Origin: Fimbriimonadaceae bacterium
Lineage (GTDB): Bacteria > Armatimonadota > Fimbriimonadia > Fimbriimonadales > Fimbriimonadaceae
Assembly (NCBI GenBank): GCA_019454145.1
Contig: CP075366.1
Coordinates: 1 to 64,000, forward strand
Direction: 5' to 3'
Length of the DNA stretch: 64,000 bases
A program made the translations under genes and the position numbers. The notes below the pieces were generated by a model. It had not been told where the DNA came from. It searched no databases and saw nothing but the letters and a program-made list of their open reading frames with translations. The first letter of the stretch is position 1. Every line of letters begins with the position of its first letter. Of the stretch, positions 17,037-24,845 are shown piece by piece.

Positions 17037-17762
17037 TTCACGGGTTGCTCCAGGAACTGGTTGCAAGTTGTGATCAAGGGCGATGCGGTGGTCGAATACA
17101 AAACACGATCCTTCAAACAAACTTTCCTCTTCCGGCACTTCCTCAAGATATTTAAGAATCCCGCCTTGAAGGTGGTAGATGTTCTCGTAGCCGATTTGCT
17201 TCATATAAGCCGTTGCTTTTTCGCACCGGATGCCTCCCGTGCAGAACATCGCAATTTTCGCGTCCTTCTGCGGGAGTTTCTTTTCAACGTATGCAGGAAA
17301 TTCATGGAATTCAATTGTTCGCGGATTGATCGCATTTTTGAAGGTTCCAAAGTCAATTTCGTATTCGTTGCGGCAGTCAACAACTGTTACTTCTGGATCA
17401 GAAATGAGGTCGTTCCAGTCGTGCGCCGAAACGTATTCTCCAACCGTTTGGTTAGGGTCTATGTTCGGGATTTTCATCCGTACAATTTCTTTTTTGAGCC
17501 GCACCAGCCATCGCTTGAACGGATGATCTTCATGTTGCGAATACTTGCGTTCGATTTCGGCAAATCGGGCGTCTTCCGCGAGCCCGGCAAAAAAGGCCTC
17601 GACTTCTTCTGGTTCGCCAGAGAGTCCACCGTTAATGCCTTCCGGAGCTAAGAGAATAGTTCCACGGAGGTTATTGCGTAGTCCGTGGTCTTTCACCCAT
17701 TGCCGCATTTCTGCATAATCCGCCAATTCAACGAATTTGTAAAATGCGACAACGGTTTTCAC
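16998..17762 (-). CDS. trhO: tRNA uridine(34) hydroxylase TrhO (rhodanese family)
   Basis: TrhO (YceA) adds the oxygen for 5-hydroxyuridine at tRNA position 34. The 254-residue protein has the N-terminal acylphosphatase-like domain (FYKFVEL, GTILLAPEGINGGLSG), then a rhodanese domain with the active-site cysteine in CTGGIRCEKA (about residue 176). The C-terminal FEGSCFVFDHR motif also fits. It is cytoplasmic. The stop lies within the last 39 nt of sdaA on the other strand. The alkylation-repair gene lies 9 nt upstream on the same strand and is likely co-transcribed. Confidence 0.93.
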   Translation of the reverse strand: MKTVVAFYKFVELADYAEMRQWVKDHGLRNNLRGTILLAPEGINGGLSGEPEEVEAFFAGLAEDARFAEIERKYSQHEDHPFKRWLVRLKKEIVRMKIPNIDPNQTVGEYVSAHDWNDLISDPEVTVVDCRNEYEIDFGTFKNAINPRTIEFHEFPAYVEKKLPQKDAKIAMFCTGGIRCEKATAYMKQIGYENIYHLQGGILKYLEEVPEEESLFEGSCFVFDHRIALDHNLQPVPGATRESAFGDDHGYSES

Positions 17763-17771
17763 GGTTAGAAC

Positions 17772-18443
17772 CTACTCAGCGGCGACGGCAACCGCTTCTT
17801 TAATCGCATTTGGTGCAAACGGAGTGTTGTTGCCGCTCTCACCGTGGTTTACGCTGATTTCGCCAATCACTTCACCCGCTTTTATAGCAACTGGAGTCAG
17901 TGATTTGCGGCTTCGGCCAATGGCAATTAACGCGGAATTCATTGCGTATTTCGTACGGTTCGGAGCCTTATGGATGTTCTTGACGATGAAATCAATCAGC
18001 GGACGGAAATCCGAATCTGGTCGCTTCATCTGTTTTGCCGCAAGAATCGAAATAGTGTTCCAGCCAATGGTTGACATCCATTCGGAGGGATGCTCGATCC
18101 AGCCCTGAGCAATCATCCAATGGTTCGGATACCGAACGGTCAGCATTGCTACATTGCCACACAGAACGTAATTATCGGCTTCTTCGGCCCACAGGCAAAG
18201 TTCATCTTGACCAAGCACCGCTGGGTCGGCGATCATCGTTGCGAGCATGCGTGCGTCGTGGTTTTCGGTGTTCCACAAAAGCATAGCTTGCCGAGAACAG
18301 TTTCTGTACTCCCGCGCGATTCGTTTGAGATTGGCAAAACTCACACCAAACATCGGCATCCGAATGCCATGCTTAGCGTAGACAACGCGATTCTGTTCAG
18401 TACCAGATCGCTCTAATTCCTCCATCATTTCCTCAAACTTCAT
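17772..18443 (-). CDS. AlkD-type DNA alkylation repair protein
   Basis: The 223-residue all-helical HEAT-repeat-like protein matches the DNA alkylation repair (AlkD/AlkC) superfamily: YAKHGIRMPMFGVSFANLKRIARE near the N-terminus, then HDARMLATMIADP, and a C-terminal helix set with VKNIHKAPNRTKYAMNSALIAIG. AlkD is a monofunctional glycosylase for N3- and N7-alkylpurines. Some family members lack activity, so the catalytic role here is inference. It lies 9 nt upstream of trhO on the same strand. Confidence 0.82.
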   Translation of the reverse strand: MKFEEMMEELERSGTEQNRVVYAKHGIRMPMFGVSFANLKRIAREYRNCSRQAMLLWNTENHDARMLATMIADPAVLGQDELCLWAEEADNYVLCGNVAMLTVRYPNHWMIAQGWIEHPSEWMSTIGWNTISILAAKQMKRPDSDFRPLIDFIVKNIHKAPNRTKYAMNSALIAIGRSRKSLTPVAIKAGEVIGEISVNHGESGNNTPFAPNAIKEAVAVAAE

Positions 18444-18553
18444 GCTTGAATTTTACAGGATTCACGAGTCAGTGCCTAAGGTTCTCTTAATCTGTATGAG
18501 GCTAAATGGTCTGTAACTCAGTTAAAAGCCACGGGTAACCTCACTTTGTCATT

Positions 18554-19852
18554 ATGGGAACCCCAATTACCAAGTCGCCAACTGGCCTCAACGTGCCTAA
18601 CGATCCGATCATTCCGTTTATCGAAGGAGACGGCACTGGCCCTGATATCTGGCGTGCGAGTAAAAGAGTTTTGGATGCCGCAGTTGAAAAGGCATACGGC
18701 GGAGAACGAAAAATCGAATGGACAGAAGTTCTCGCTGGTCAAAAAGCGTTCGATACCACTGGCGATTGGCTCCCACAAGAAACCCTTGATCAGTTCAACA
18801 AATATCTCATCGGAATCAAAGGCCCGCTCACCACTCCGGTTGGCGGCGGAATCCGATCCATCAACGTAGCTCTCCGCCAGATGCTCGACCTTTTTGTGTG
18901 CCTTCGTCCGGTTCGATGGTTCACTGGCGTTCCGAGCCCGGTCAAAGAACCAAACTTGGTTGATATGATCATCTTCCGCGAAAACACGGAAGACATCTAT
19001 GCCGGCATTGAATTCATCGGTGGCAGTGAAGACTCCAACAAACTGCTAGGCTTCCTCGAAAAAGAGTTTCCTGCAATGCACAAAAAAATTCGATTTGGCA
19101 CGAAAGCCAAGATCGATGAGTGGAGCAGCGAACTAGAAAAAATCGGTGCTCCTGCTCGCGATCTCCCGGTTCAAGTCGGAATCGGAATCAAGCCAGTCAG
19201 CTACGTTGGAACCGAACGGCTCGTCCATAGCGCGATCGAAGCGGCGATTTCACAGGGTCGAAAGAGCGTAACTCTTGTGCATAAGGGCAACATCATGAAG
19301 TTCACCGAAGGCGCATTTGCCGACTGGGGATATCAAGTGGCTCGAGATTTCTTTGGTGCAGTGCCACTAGATGGCGGTCCTTGGCACGTGATTCCCGAAG
19401 GCAATCGCGGAGCTGGCCTGATCATCAAAGATGTCATCGCCGATGCGTTCCTCCAGCAAATTCTTCTGCGTCCTGCCGAATACGATGTTGTTGCTACGCT
19501 GAACCTAAACGGCGACTACGTAAGCGACGCACTCGCCGCTCAAGTTGGGGGAATCGGAATCGCTCCTGGTGCAAACATCAACTACATCAGCGGCCATGCG
19601 ATCTTTGAAGCTACTCACGGAACCGCTCCGAAATACGCCGATCAAGACAAAGTCAACCCTAGCTCGGTCATCCTGAGCGGCGAAATGATGTTCCGCTATA
19701 TGGGCTGGACAGAAGCGGCTGACATGATCATCAAAGGTGTTGAAGGTGCGATTTCCGCAAAAACCGTTACCTACGACTTCGAGCGGCTGATGGACGGCGC
19801 AACTCTGGTGAGCTGTTCTGGATTCGGCGAAGAAATCATCAAGAACATGTAA
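18554..19852 (+). CDS. icd: Isocitrate dehydrogenase (NADP-dependent)
   Basis: The enzyme makes 2-oxoglutarate in the TCA cycle. The 432-residue protein aligns closely by eye with the E. coli type: [25 protein letters not shown] (the serine corresponding to the regulatory phosphoserine is Ser102), [30 protein letters not shown], and the cofactor loop [10 protein letters not shown]. It stands as a single gene with a 110-bp upstream gap and a GC-rich hairpin just after its stop. Confidence 0.96.
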   Translation: MGTPITKSPTGLNVPNDPIIPFIEGDGTGPDIWRASKRVLDAAVEKAYGGERKIEWTEVLAGQKAFDTTGDWLPQETLDQFNKYLIGIKGPLTTPVGGGIRSINVALRQMLDLFVCLRPVRWFTGVPSPVKEPNLVDMIIFRENTEDIYAGIEFIGGSEDSNKLLGFLEKEFPAMHKKIRFGTKAKIDEWSSELEKIGAPARDLPVQVGIGIKPVSYVGTERLVHSAIEAAISQGRKSVTLVHKGNIMKFTEGAFADWGYQVARDFFGAVPLDGGPWHVIPEGNRGAGLIIKDVIADAFLQQILLRPAEYDVVATLNLNGDYVSDALAAQVGGIGIAPGANINYISGHAIFEATHGTAPKYADQDKVNPSSVILSGEMMFRYMGWTEAADMIIKGVEGAISAKTVTYDFERLMDGATLVSCSGFGEEIIKNM

Positions 19853-19859
19853 GCACTAT

Positions 19860-19891
19860 TTCCCCGCTCTGATCCAAAGCAGGGCGGGGAA
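19860..19891 (+). terminator. Hairpin after icd
   Basis: TTCCCCGC and GCGGGGAA form an inverted repeat (with CTG/CAG extending it after a one-base bulge) just after the icd stop. No T-run follows, so it may be a weak or Rho-assisted terminator or an mRNA-stabilising hairpin. Confidence 0.45.
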
Positions 19892-19903
19892 TCTCACTCT
19901 GAA

Positions 19904-20482
19904 ATGAACTTAGCTATTTCCCAAAAACCCGATCCTCAGATCCCTGATGACGTTTGGTATGCCGCTTATGGCTCAAACCTGTTTAAGTCTCGTTTCCTGT
20001 GTTATATCAAAGGTACGGCTCCAACCAAGAACCACGCTCCGCATCCAGGTTGTCGCGACGATAGTGATCCTACCGATGACATGATCGTAACCTGCGGCTA
20101 TCCGGTGGTTTATGCCGGATCAACGAGCAGTTGGGGGGAAGGTGGGGTGGCTTTCCTTGAAATCGCTGGCTCTCATCCACAGACTCCACTCCGTCTCTGG
20201 CGCGTGACACGAGAGCAGTTTGAAGACATCTGCGCAATGGAAAATGGTTTACAGCCGGGAGATATCCAATTCGATTGGCTTACCCTTCAAAAGCAGGGAA
20301 CGATGTTCGTCGCTGACCGAGGGTGGTACAGACAGGCAGTTAATTTGGGTGATGTCCAAGGAATTCCTGTGGTGACCTTTACTTGGGCCGAATCCAGAGC
20401 AGACCTCAATCCACCGAGCAAATCGTACGCCCAAGTGATCGCAGATGGACTTGCCGAAGCAGGCTGGCTAACGCCCGGCTAA
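19904..20482 (+). CDS. Gamma-glutamylcyclotransferase-like (BtrG/AIG2 fold) protein
   Basis: The 192-residue protein carries the fold's nucleotide-free glycine loop as VWYAAYGSNLFKSRF near residues 17-31, the hallmark of gamma-glutamyl cyclotransferase-like proteins. The remaining core (GYPVVYAGSTSSWGEGGVAF, LWRVTREQFEDICAMENG) fits the same beta-barrel. The catalytic glutamate cannot be placed with certainty. A role in gamma-glutamyl peptide or amine turnover is inference. Its stop overlaps the convergent winged-helix gene by 4 nt. Confidence 0.72.
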   Translation: MNLAISQKPDPQIPDDVWYAAYGSNLFKSRFLCYIKGTAPTKNHAPHPGCRDDSDPTDDMIVTCGYPVVYAGSTSSWGEGGVAFLEIAGSHPQTPLRLWRVTREQFEDICAMENGLQPGDIQFDWLTLQKQGTMFVADRGWYRQAVNLGDVQGIPVVTFTWAESRADLNPPSKSYAQVIADGLAEAGWLTPG

Positions 20483-21171
20483 GCCGCGGCATCGTTGGAA
20501 TTCTTATTCCAAGCGGGATGAAAGTGCTCGATGAGAGCAGGGAAGATTCCTGTGCACAAACTCAGCTTATGTCCGGCATACTGCAATCCACCAGGATCAG
20601 AAAGCGCGTAAATCTCAATCTTGCTATCTCGTTGGAGCAATCCCTTAATATAGCCTTGATATCTGCCAAGATTGCCCGTCGCTGACCCAGAAGTCAAGGA
20701 TGCCAAGCAGTGACCCAGCGAGCGGAGAGAGTGCATAAAACACACGACCGCGCCATCAACCACAAACGCAACAAGAATATCATTCATGTCGCCGTTTTCT
20801 CCTATTGAAAACGAAACATGATTCTCATTTTTGTAGAAGTCACCAACCCAGCGGAATCCGATCTGTTTGAGATCGTTGATGTGCTCTTGCCCTTTGCCAA
20901 CTGGGATCGAATCGTCAACCGGTTCGGCAACTGCTTCAGGCGCGAACTCAATTGTTTCCGGCTGAACCGCTTCCTCGGTGAGATAGTTGCCGCTTGGTTT
21001 GCCGATGCGCTTGATGCGTTTGAGCAATCCTTCTGCTTCAAACTGGCGGCAGATCAATGAAACCGCGTGGGTGGAAGGCACGAATTGCCGAAGCTGATAC
21101 GCGATTTCCTCGTCCGTCAACCCGTTTTGTTGCTGAAGCAAGCCCAGCACCATTCCCCGCAGTGAGTTCAT
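20479..21171 (-). CDS. Winged-helix protein fused to a degenerate GIY-YIG-like domain
   Basis: From the ATG at 21171 (230 aa), residues 1-65 look like a winged helix (MVLGLLQQQNGLTDEEIAYQ, then FEAEGLLKRIKRIGKPSGNYL). Residues 95-225 follow the pattern of a GIY-YIG subfamily: FRWVGDFY, then VAFVVDGAVV where active members have YAFVVDGKVKYIGK, then KIEIYAL, and HPAWN at the end. The YIG tyrosine/glycine, the catalytic arginine and the metal-binding glutamate (AAGLEDS in relatives, CTGIFPA here) are all replaced. Nuclease activity is therefore unlikely, and DNA binding without cleavage is a plausible role. The domain call rests on memory of the family pattern. Confidence 0.58.
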   Translation of the reverse strand: MNSLRGMVLGLLQQQNGLTDEEIAYQLRQFVPSTHAVSLICRQFEAEGLLKRIKRIGKPSGNYLTEEAVQPETIEFAPEAVAEPVDDSIPVGKGQEHINDLKQIGFRWVGDFYKNENHVSFSIGENGDMNDILVAFVVDGAVVCFMHSLRSLGHCLASLTSGSATGNLGRYQGYIKGLLQRDSKIEIYALSDPGGLQYAGHKLSLCTGIFPALIEHFHPAWNKNSNDAAA

Positions 21172-21239
21172 TTTCAACTTCCCAAAACTATTTTCGGCAT
21201 CTCGAACCGGGAAACTTAACTCTCGGGTATTTGTGAAGC

Positions 21240-21521
21240 GTGCAAAGCCTTGAACTACCATTCACCGAAGACATTTCGCAAGTTGAAAAGTTAGTGGAAT
21301 CAATGGGTTTGCAGATGCAGGAAATGGGCACCAAGCAGTACGCCGGCGGAAGGCATTGGCATATTCGTAAGCCGAACGAAAAAGGAACGCTGGAACTCAC
21401 TTGGTGGCCCAAAGAGCGGCGTATGTGGCTGAGTTGGCGATCCAATCGGCTGGGGAACTGGGTTGAAGAAACAGCGGTGCAGATACAAAAACTCCTCTCA
21501 AATAATCTTGAGAGGAGTTAA
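21240..21521 (+). CDS. Small hypothetical protein
   Basis: The 93-residue protein starts at a GTG and is rich in Trp, Lys and Arg (GGRHWHIRKPNEKGTLELTWWPKERRMWLSW is broken by no gaps in frame but is given here only as composition). The C-terminal part is helical. The shape suggests a small beta-sheet-plus-helix nucleic-acid-binding fold, but no family is recognised. It is divergent from the winged-helix/GIY-YIG-like gene (68 bp between starts). Its last codons lie inside a 12-bp perfect hairpin that probably terminates transcription on both strands. Confidence 0.6.
   Translation: MQSLELPFTEDISQVEKLVESMGLQMQEMGTKQYAGGRHWHIRKPNEKGTLELTWWPKERRMWLSWRSNRLGNWVEETAVQIQKLLSNNLERS
21490..21519. terminator. 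Bidirectional terminator overlapping a coding end
   Basis: AACTCCTCTCAA and TTGAGAGGAGTT form a perfect 12-bp stem around a six-base loop, followed on the plus strand by AATCCCGGTTTTT and preceded by AAAA (a T-run on the minus strand). It separates the 93-aa gene from the convergent proS. Confidence 0.75.
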
Positions 21522-21530
21522 TCCCGGTTT

Positions 21531-23042
21531 TTAATAAGCTCGGGCGAAAATCACGCGCTTGTTGCTCGGTTTACCGGAATAAACACAAACGCCAGGTTCT
21601 TCATCTTTCGGGTCAAGCGCAACGAGCGGAATACAGCGAATCGTTGCCTTTGTGGCTTCCGAAATCGCATCCTCGGTTTCCTGAGTGCCATCCCAATGGG
21701 CGACCACGAATCCCGCACCACCTTCGTTTGCGAACACAGCCTTGAATTCGTCCCAAGTGTCAACCCGTTTGGTGTTGGCATTACGGAGTTCCAACGCTCG
21801 GTTGTAAAGCGTGGATTGGAATCCATCCAGCCCAGCAACGATCTGATTGACGACTTGATCGAGGCTGACTTCTTGCTTTTCATCCGCCACTCGGTTTGCG
21901 AGCAAGCATTTGTTTTCGGCAAGATCACGTGGCCCGATTTCGATCCGCAGACAAACCCCGCGCATCTCCCAGTGATTGAATTTGAACCCTGGCGATTCTT
22001 TTTCACGGTCATCAATCTTCACGCGGATCGGTGCGCCAGCCCAATTGGTTGCCCGCAGATCAGCCGCCATTTTATCGGCTGCTTCAAGCACGGCAGCGCG
22101 TTCATCACCACGACCGATTGGAACAATAACGACCTGGATTGGTGCAAGTTTTGGTGGGCAAACCAGTCCTTTATCATCTGAATGCGCCATGATCATCGTT
22201 CCGATCAACCGCGTAGAAACGCCCCAACTTGTTGCGTAAACATACTCAGGTTTTCCTTCCGCCGACTGGAAAGTCACATCAAACGCTTTGGCAAAATTTT
22301 GCCCTAAGTGGTGTGATGTGCCCGCCTGAATCGCGCGCAGATCTTGAGTCATTGCCTCAATGGTGTAGGTATGGTCAGCCCCGGCGAACTTCTCTCCGTC
22401 CGACTTGATTCCATCCACGACGGGCACGCACATCCATTCTTCGGCAAACCGCTTGTAGATTCCCAGAATCGTCAGCGTTTCTTGCTCAGCTTCGTCGTAA
22501 GTTGCGTGTGCTGTATGGCCCTCTTGCCACAAAAATTCCGCCGTCCGCAAGAACAAACGCGGACGCAACTCCCACCGCATCACGTTCGCCCACTGGTTGA
22601 TAAGCAGCGGCAAATCGCGGTAGCTTTGAATCCAGTTTTTGTAGCTGTGCCAAATGATTGTTTCGCTGGTCGGGCGAATAATCAGTTCTTCTTCAAGCCT
22701 CGCTTCTGGGTCAACGACTACGCCTTTGCCGTTCGGATCGTTCATCAAACGGTGGTGGGTCACAACCGCGCATTCTTTAGCAAAGCCGTCAACGTGTTCG
22801 GCTTCTTTGCTCAAAAAGGATTTCGGGATCAGCAGAGGGAAGTAGGCGTTGACGTGACCGGTTTCTTTGAACATCCGGTCGAGGGCTTGTTGCATGTGTT
22901 CCCAAACCGCGTATCCGTGCGGCTTGATGACCATGCACCCACGTACCACCGAGTTGTCCGCGAGGTCGGCTTTTTTGACGACGTCGTTGTACCACTCGGC
23001 ATAGTTGTCTTCTCTGCTGGTGACTCCTAAATCCTTAGCCAT
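21531..23042 (-). CDS. proS: Prolyl-tRNA synthetase (archaeal/Thermus-type class II)
   Basis: The enzyme charges tRNA-Pro. With the ATG at 23042 the protein has 503 residues, normal for the ProS form without the editing insert. Motif-like segments are [17 protein letters not shown], the motif 2 block [18 protein letters not shown], and motif 3-type [10 protein letters not shown]. An anticodon-binding domain follows (VVIVPIG, INQIV-like helices), with a C-terminal zinc-type domain ending in a tyrosine (RAY). A longer frame to 23297 runs through palindromic repeats and is not credible. The 5' flank holds the REP-like cluster. Confidence 0.95.
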   Translation of the reverse strand: MAKDLGVTSREDNYAEWYNDVVKKADLADNSVVRGCMVIKPHGYAVWEHMQQALDRMFKETGHVNAYFPLLIPKSFLSKEAEHVDGFAKECAVVTHHRLMNDPNGKGVVVDPEARLEEELIIRPTSETIIWHSYKNWIQSYRDLPLLINQWANVMRWELRPRLFLRTAEFLWQEGHTAHATYDEAEQETLTILGIYKRFAEEWMCVPVVDGIKSDGEKFAGADHTYTIEAMTQDLRAIQAGTSHHLGQNFAKAFDVTFQSAEGKPEYVYATSWGVSTRLIGTMIMAHSDDKGLVCPPKLAPIQVVIVPIGRGDERAAVLEAADKMAADLRATNWAGAPIRVKIDDREKESPGFKFNHWEMRGVCLRIEIGPRDLAENKCLLANRVADEKQEVSLDQVVNQIVAGLDGFQSTLYNRALELRNANTKRVDTWDEFKAVFANEGGAGFVVAHWDGTQETEDAISEATKATIRCIPLVALDPKDEEPGVCVYSGKPSNKRVIFARAY

Positions 23043-23119
23043 GGTTCGGAGATTTTGACAGGTTCGGTTGAATCGGGCTGGGGCATGGAGTGAGTCGTGA
23101 GATTTTGGGTAGATATTGG

Positions 23120-23136
23120 CACTGGTTTCACCAGTG
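23120..23136. repeat. Short hairpin upstream of proS
   Basis: CACTGGT and ACCAGTG form a 7-bp inverted repeat with a TTC loop, about 80 bp upstream of the proS start. It may belong to the proS leader. No T-box motif is visible. Confidence 0.35.
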
Positions 23137-23154
23137 GCACCTAACTCTCTATTT

Positions 23155-23190
23155 CCCTCCCCAAGTCTGGGGAGGGTAGGGCGGGGTTGA
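23155..23190 (+). repeat. REP-like palindrome, copy 1
   Basis: CCCTCCCC-AAGTC-TGGGGAGGG palindrome (23155-23176) followed by the arm TAGGGCGGGGTTGAAT. The other copies in this window share the stem and the arm. Confidence 0.8.
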
Positions 23191-23216
23191 ATGGATGACT
23201 CGTGCTCGTGCCCCTT

Positions 23217-23233
23217 CCTTTGCAACGCAAAGG
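23217..23233. repeat. Small perfect hairpin
   Basis: CCTTTGC-AAC-GCAAAGG, a perfect 7-bp stem, followed by TAGGGAT. A related AAAGGTAGGGAT string recurs near 25709, beyond the second repeat cluster. Confidence 0.6.
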
Positions 23234-23247
23234 TAGGGATTACCAGC

Positions 23248-23284
23248 AACCCTCCTCTTAATCTCCTCCCAAACTTGGGAGGAG
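23248..23284 (-). repeat. REP-like palindrome, copy 2 (inverse orientation)
   Basis: Arm AACCCTCCTCTTAAT followed by the palindrome CTCCTCCC-AAACTT-GGGAGGAG (23263-23284). Read on the minus strand it has the same stem-then-arm order as copy 1. Confidence 0.8.
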
Positions 23285-23332
23285 AGTTCATTCCCAAAAT
23301 AGCTGACTTAACCGCAAACTTGGCTTAAATTT

Positions 23333-23365
23333 CCCTCCCCAAGCTTGGGGAGGGTTAGGGCGGGG
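23333..23365 (+). repeat. REP-like palindrome, copy 3
   Basis: CCCTCCCCAAG-CTTGGGGAGGG perfect palindrome (23333-23354) with arm TTAGGGCGGGG. Together with copy 2 it makes a head-to-head composite of about 118 bp. Confidence 0.8.
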
Positions 23366-23379
23366 ATGTTCCCGAATTC

Positions 23380-23417
23380 TCCTCCCCAATTCTGGGGAGG
23401 AATTAAAGGAGGGGTTA
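23380..23417 (+). repeat. REP-like palindrome, copy 4
   Basis: TCCTCCCCAATTCTGGGGAGGA (23380-23401) with arm ATTAAAGGAGGGGTT, a variant of the same family. Confidence 0.75.
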
Positions 23418-23466
23418 AACCGCCGTCTCTTGGCTATTTTGATCAGGACAACCAGGTCAACAGATT

Positions 23467-23500
23467 CCCTCCCCAAGCCTGGGGAGGGCAGGGCGGGGTT
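23467..23500 (+). repeat. REP-like palindrome, copy 5
   Basis: CCCTCCCCAAGCCTGGGGAGGG (23467-23488) with arm CAGGGCGGGGTT, lying just after the lipoprotein gene end. The gap 23043-23553 contains these repeats and no credible gene. Confidence 0.8.
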
Positions 23501-23553
23501 GGCAACTTGAAAAATCCGCCGCAAGATTTGGTTCTCGCGGCGGATGAGAGTTT

Positions 23554-23703
23554 CTAATTGTTGACGTCCGGGTTTTCGGGGGTTCCGTCGCCCTGAATAA
23601 CCGTTGGTTCCTGGGGAGTGGATGGTTTTGTTTGCTCTGTGCAACCAACCAAAAGGAAGGCCGCGCAGAGAATGGTAAGGATCAGTTTCCGTCCGGATGC
23701 CAT
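23554..23703 (-). CDS. Small secreted lipoprotein
   Basis: A 49-residue product starts at the ATG at 23703 with a basic-hydrophobic leader (ASGRKLILTILCAAFLLVGC). LVGC is a good lipobox, giving a mature peptide of about 30 residues rich in Thr, Pro and Glu (TEQTKPSTPQEPTVIQGDG). Its start lies 22 nt inside the end of the upstream pseudopilin-like gene, so the two are probably coupled. It may be an outer-membrane-linked tail or a companion of the pseudopilin. No family is recognised. Confidence 0.65.
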   Translation of the reverse strand: MASGRKLILTILCAAFLLVGCTEQTKPSTPQEPTVIQGDGTPENPDVNN

Positions 23704-24665
23704 AGGTATTTGCCATTGAGTTGATTGACGATAGTGCTGGGTGCCATATCTTTTGTTTCTATCGACCAATTGGTCCCTGCCGCCAATTGGGCAGGTGTAA
23801 GTCGTTTCACATGGCTATCTGCAAATCCGACAGAGGTTAGACCATTCGCTCTGAATGCATTCCCACCAGTGAATTTCCCCTCCTCGAAAGATGGAAGAGA
23901 TCCGATAGGAGCAGGAATTCCAAGGTCTTTGCCCCAAGACATTCCCCAGTTGGCTTGTCTCGGTGTACCGTAAGACGCTAATAAAACCGCTTCTGTAGCT
24001 TTCTTATCAGGCGGTGTAGCTTCTGCAAAAGTCACATATGCATTAGTTCCTGAACCGAATACGAGGCCTGGACCAATAGCCGTTTGCCTTGACCAGATTT
24101 CAGTGAAAAGCACTTGTTCTGCAGGCTTTGCCACATTGGTCAATATTCTTGGGGTTGGTAGATATGCACCTGTTGATGAGTCGCGGAAAAGAGGTGCCAT
24201 ATGAAAATAGTTATATCCAAAGCTCGGATACCGCAGAAAGCATTCAGCTTCATTATTACAATAATTAAGGCCAGTGTAGTAAACAGGTTCTGTTTTGCTA
24301 GCTAAAGGAGAGCCGAATAGAGTGTAAGATTTCATGTACCGAAGCAGAATTCCGGTCCAAGGAAGATAGCCTGCTTGTGGACCTGTTAAAGTTGCATAAG
24401 GATTGCCAGGTTCATAAGTACCTGCAATAAGCGCGGTATCATCGTAATCCGCTATGTAAATTTGATAAGCCGTACCAATTTGTTTGTTATTGCTAAGCGA
24501 TGCGCTCGCTTTAGCGGCTACCTTGGCTCTAGCGAAAACCGGAAAGAGGATCGCCGCCAAAATCGCGATTATCGCGATGACGACAAGAAGCTCAATGAGG
24601 GTGAAAGCGGCGGCATCTCGACAGCGGCTCCGGCATAGTTGATTTTTGCAGTTCAAAGATTTCAT
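23682..24665 (-). CDS. Type II secretion/pilin-like protein with prepilin leader
   Basis: After a short cytoplasmic leader, the sequence FTLIELLVVIAIIAILAAIL (about residues 21-40) is a textbook prepilin peptidase site and pilin helix, followed by FPVFARAK. The 270-residue periplasmic part resembles the DUF1559/H-X9-DG type of pseudopilins seen in Planctomycetes and Armatimonadota. A conserved ending VGFADSHVKRLTPAQL takes the place of the H-X9-DG motif. Such proteins are numerous in these genomes and of unknown individual role. The leader peptidase is not in the window. It overlaps the lipoprotein gene by 22 nt. Confidence 0.85.
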   Translation of the reverse strand: MKSLNCKNQLCRSRCRDAAAFTLIELLVVIAIIAILAAILFPVFARAKVAAKASASLSNNKQIGTAYQIYIADYDDTALIAGTYEPGNPYATLTGPQAGYLPWTGILLRYMKSYTLFGSPLASKTEPVYYTGLNYCNNEAECFLRYPSFGYNYFHMAPLFRDSSTGAYLPTPRILTNVAKPAEQVLFTEIWSRQTAIGPGLVFGSGTNAYVTFAEATPPDKKATEAVLLASYGTPRQANWGMSWGKDLGIPAPIGSLPSFEEGKFTGGNAFRANGLTSVGFADSHVKRLTPAQLAAGTNWSIETKDMAPSTIVNQLNGKYLWHPDGN

Positions 24666-24774
24666 TTATTGCACCTTTTGGGGAGTTGCCCCGAAACTTC
24701 CCAAACTGGGATAACGAATTCTTACATCACCTTTTTTCGCTCAGCAAGGGCAGATTTTCGATAGATATTTGATA

Positions 24775-24803
24775 TGGCGCAATAAGTGGTTAAAATTGCG
24801 CCA
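24775..24803. promoter_or_regulatory. Candidate operator (9-bp inverted repeat)
   Basis: TGGCGCAAT and ATTGCGCCA form a perfect inverted repeat with an 11-base AT-rich spacer, placing half-site centres 20 bp (about two turns) apart. It lies between the divergent pseudopilin gene and the XRE-cupin regulator gene, 43 bp before the latter's start, so autoregulation is plausible. Confidence 0.5.
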
Positions 24804-24845
24804 GTTTGTCAGCACTGTTTTTGGAAATCCCTTTATTATTAAGTT

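Noticed and set aside
17061-17651. 196-codon plus-strand frame opposite trhO
   Set aside because: It is antisense to a well-conserved rhodanese-family gene, has no SD and no family pattern.
22344-23030. 228-codon plus-strand frame inside proS
   Set aside because: It is the antisense shadow of a conserved tRNA-synthetase gene and has no recognisable features of its own.
23043-23297. N-terminal extension of proS through the palindrome cluster
   Set aside because: Similarity to ProS starts only at the ATG at 23042. The extension is low-complexity translation of the repeats.
23155-23500. CRISPR array at the palindrome cluster
   Set aside because: Copies are in both orientations, spaced irregularly, and the intervening sequence is not spacer-like. 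They fit REP-like elements instead.
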